Assembly: GCA_030601015.1 (NCBI GenBank)
Contig: JAUVUO010000082.1
Location: forward strand, 1-6,178
DNA from: Candidatus Omnitrophota bacterium
Lineage (GTDB): Bacteria > Omnitrophota > Gorgyraeia > Duberdicusellales > 4484-171
Length of the DNA: 6,178 nucleotides
Direction: 5' to 3'
Both the position numbers and the translations under genes were made by a program. This document shows positions 5,853 through 6,178 of this stretch, in pieces (within the stretch, counting starts at the first letter, position 1; every line of letters begins with the position of its first letter). The notes beneath the pieces were generated by a model, which worked only from the letters and a program-made list of their open reading frames with translations, had not been told where the DNA came from and did no database searches.

Positions 5853-6053
5853 TCATTTATCTTTACATACTGAAAAAAAATATTCCCTTGAACGATTATA
5901 AGTTTTTTCAGCCTCAGAAAGGAAAAAACATCCGAAAATTTCGTTGTTCGATAAATGATATCGAACACATTCACAGCACATACCTTTGCTTGAACAAGAT
6001 GGGTAAGTACAAGAACAATGATCTATATTCTTTTTCTTATTTACGCATTCTAT
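5853..6053 (-). CDS. Cys-rich DUF6485 family protein, apparent AUA start
   Basis: This short minus-strand gene encodes 66 residues between def and trxB. It has nine Cys (3, 13, 15, 20, 26, 27, 29, 42, 63) and the order CSCTYPSC – SKGMCCECVRYH – GCFF – EAEKTYNRS. I recall this as the signature of the small uncharacterised DUF6485 family. The Cys/His pattern suggests a metal site, probably zinc or iron-sulfur, or redox thiols; function is unknown. No ATG, GTG or TTG is available before residue 25, which lies inside the conserved core. The codon AUA at 6051-6053 lies 7 bases after a strong AAGGAGG and gives the N-terminus x-EC-x-N-KK, the form I expect after the initiator in relatives. It overlaps def by 17 bases, and trxB follows after 30. 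A sequencing error or ATG-to-ATA change is the main alternative to a genuine AUA start. Confidence 0.82.
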   Translation of the reverse strand: MECVNKKKNIDHCSCTYPSCSSKGMCCECVRYHLSNNEIFGCFFLSEAEKTYNRSREYFFSVCKDK

Positions 6054-6178
6054 TTTTTGTCCTCCTTATTATTCGTTGAAGCTGAAAATAAGATTTTAAT
6101 TTCTGGAACAAAGAAATCCTATCAATAAACGAAATTCCGTTGATATGATCAATCTCATGCTGAAATATGACTGCCAAA
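6037..6178 (-). CDS. def: peptide deformylase (partial, C-terminal 46 residues)
   Basis: Peptide deformylase removes the N-formyl group from nascent proteins at the ribosome, using a bound Fe or Zn ion. Only the C-terminus is inside the window; the gene runs off the right edge upstream. The visible frame opens LAVIFQHEIDHINGISFIDRI, which is the third conserved motif: HEIDH contains the two His metal ligands and the catalytic Glu of HExxH. A basic tail of about 25 residues (many Arg and Lys) follows, ending at TAA (6037-6039), a usual feature of deformylases. The stop lies 17 bases past the start of the next gene. It is the most upstream gene visible in the five-gene operon. The first two motifs are outside, so completeness cannot be judged. 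Confidence 0.93.
   Translation of the reverse strand, partial: LAVIFQHEIDHINGISFIDRISLFQKLKSYFQLQRIIRRTKNRMRK
6061..6067 (-). promoter_or_regulatory. strong Shine-Dalgarno site of the DUF6485 gene, inside def
   Basis: On the minus strand AAGGAGG is encoded within the last codons of def and lies 7 bases before the AUA at 6053. An ATG five bases further on is in the def frame and reaches a stop after three codons, so it cannot be the target for a real protein. The site therefore decides the AUA start. Confidence 0.75.

Noticed and set aside
5846..6079. 77-codon plus-strand reading near the right edge
   Set aside because: It is antisense to the DUF6485 gene and the end of def, both of which have recognisable motifs.

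Overview
The window is strongly AT-rich (roughly 30% G+C by eye) and comes from a bacterium. Almost all genes lie on the minus strand: a partial tRNA-dihydrouridine synthase, a PilZ protein, a TPR protein, and a run def–DUF6485–trxB–UPF0104–NYN. The one exception is a small plus-strand gene near the middle. Purines dominate the coding strand and hexamer promoters look sigma-70-like. Some genes have good Shine-Dalgarno (SD) sites (AAGGAGG, GGGAGG, AGGGG) while others have none. The gene set and the style of the Dus and PilZ proteins remind me of uncultivated lineages such as Omnitrophota, but that is an impression, not a demonstration.

Layout in plus coordinates. 1-484 holds the N-terminal 161 codons of a DusB-like tRNA-dihydrouridine synthase running off the left edge. 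642-962 is a small membrane protein and 1044-1403 is a PilZ-domain protein with both c-di-GMP motifs intact. 1404-1724 is a divergent regulatory region with a good promoter on each strand. 1725-2003 is an unrecognised 92-residue plus-strand gene. 2066-2098 is a terminator that works in both directions. 2098-2175 is tRNA-Glu(CTC). 2253-3359 is an exported or membrane-anchored TPR protein whose promoter sits so close to the ATG that the mRNA should be leaderless. 3510-6178 is one minus-strand operon. In transcription order it contains peptide deformylase (C-terminal 46 residues only), a Cys-rich DUF6485 protein, thioredoxin reductase, an 8-9-helix UPF0104 membrane protein and a YacP-like NYN nuclease.

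The operon is tightly packed. def and the DUF6485 gene overlap by 17 bp, trxB follows 30 bases of spacer, the UPF0104 gene starts 5 bases after trxB with GTG, and the NYN gene overlaps it by 41 bp from an SD buried inside it. The best new point is the DUF6485 gene. It is easy to miss because the only start that fits its strong SD and its expected N-terminus is AUA. I see no mobile element, CRISPR array, phage or defence system. The rest is housekeeping, c-di-GMP signalling, and two small genes of unknown role.
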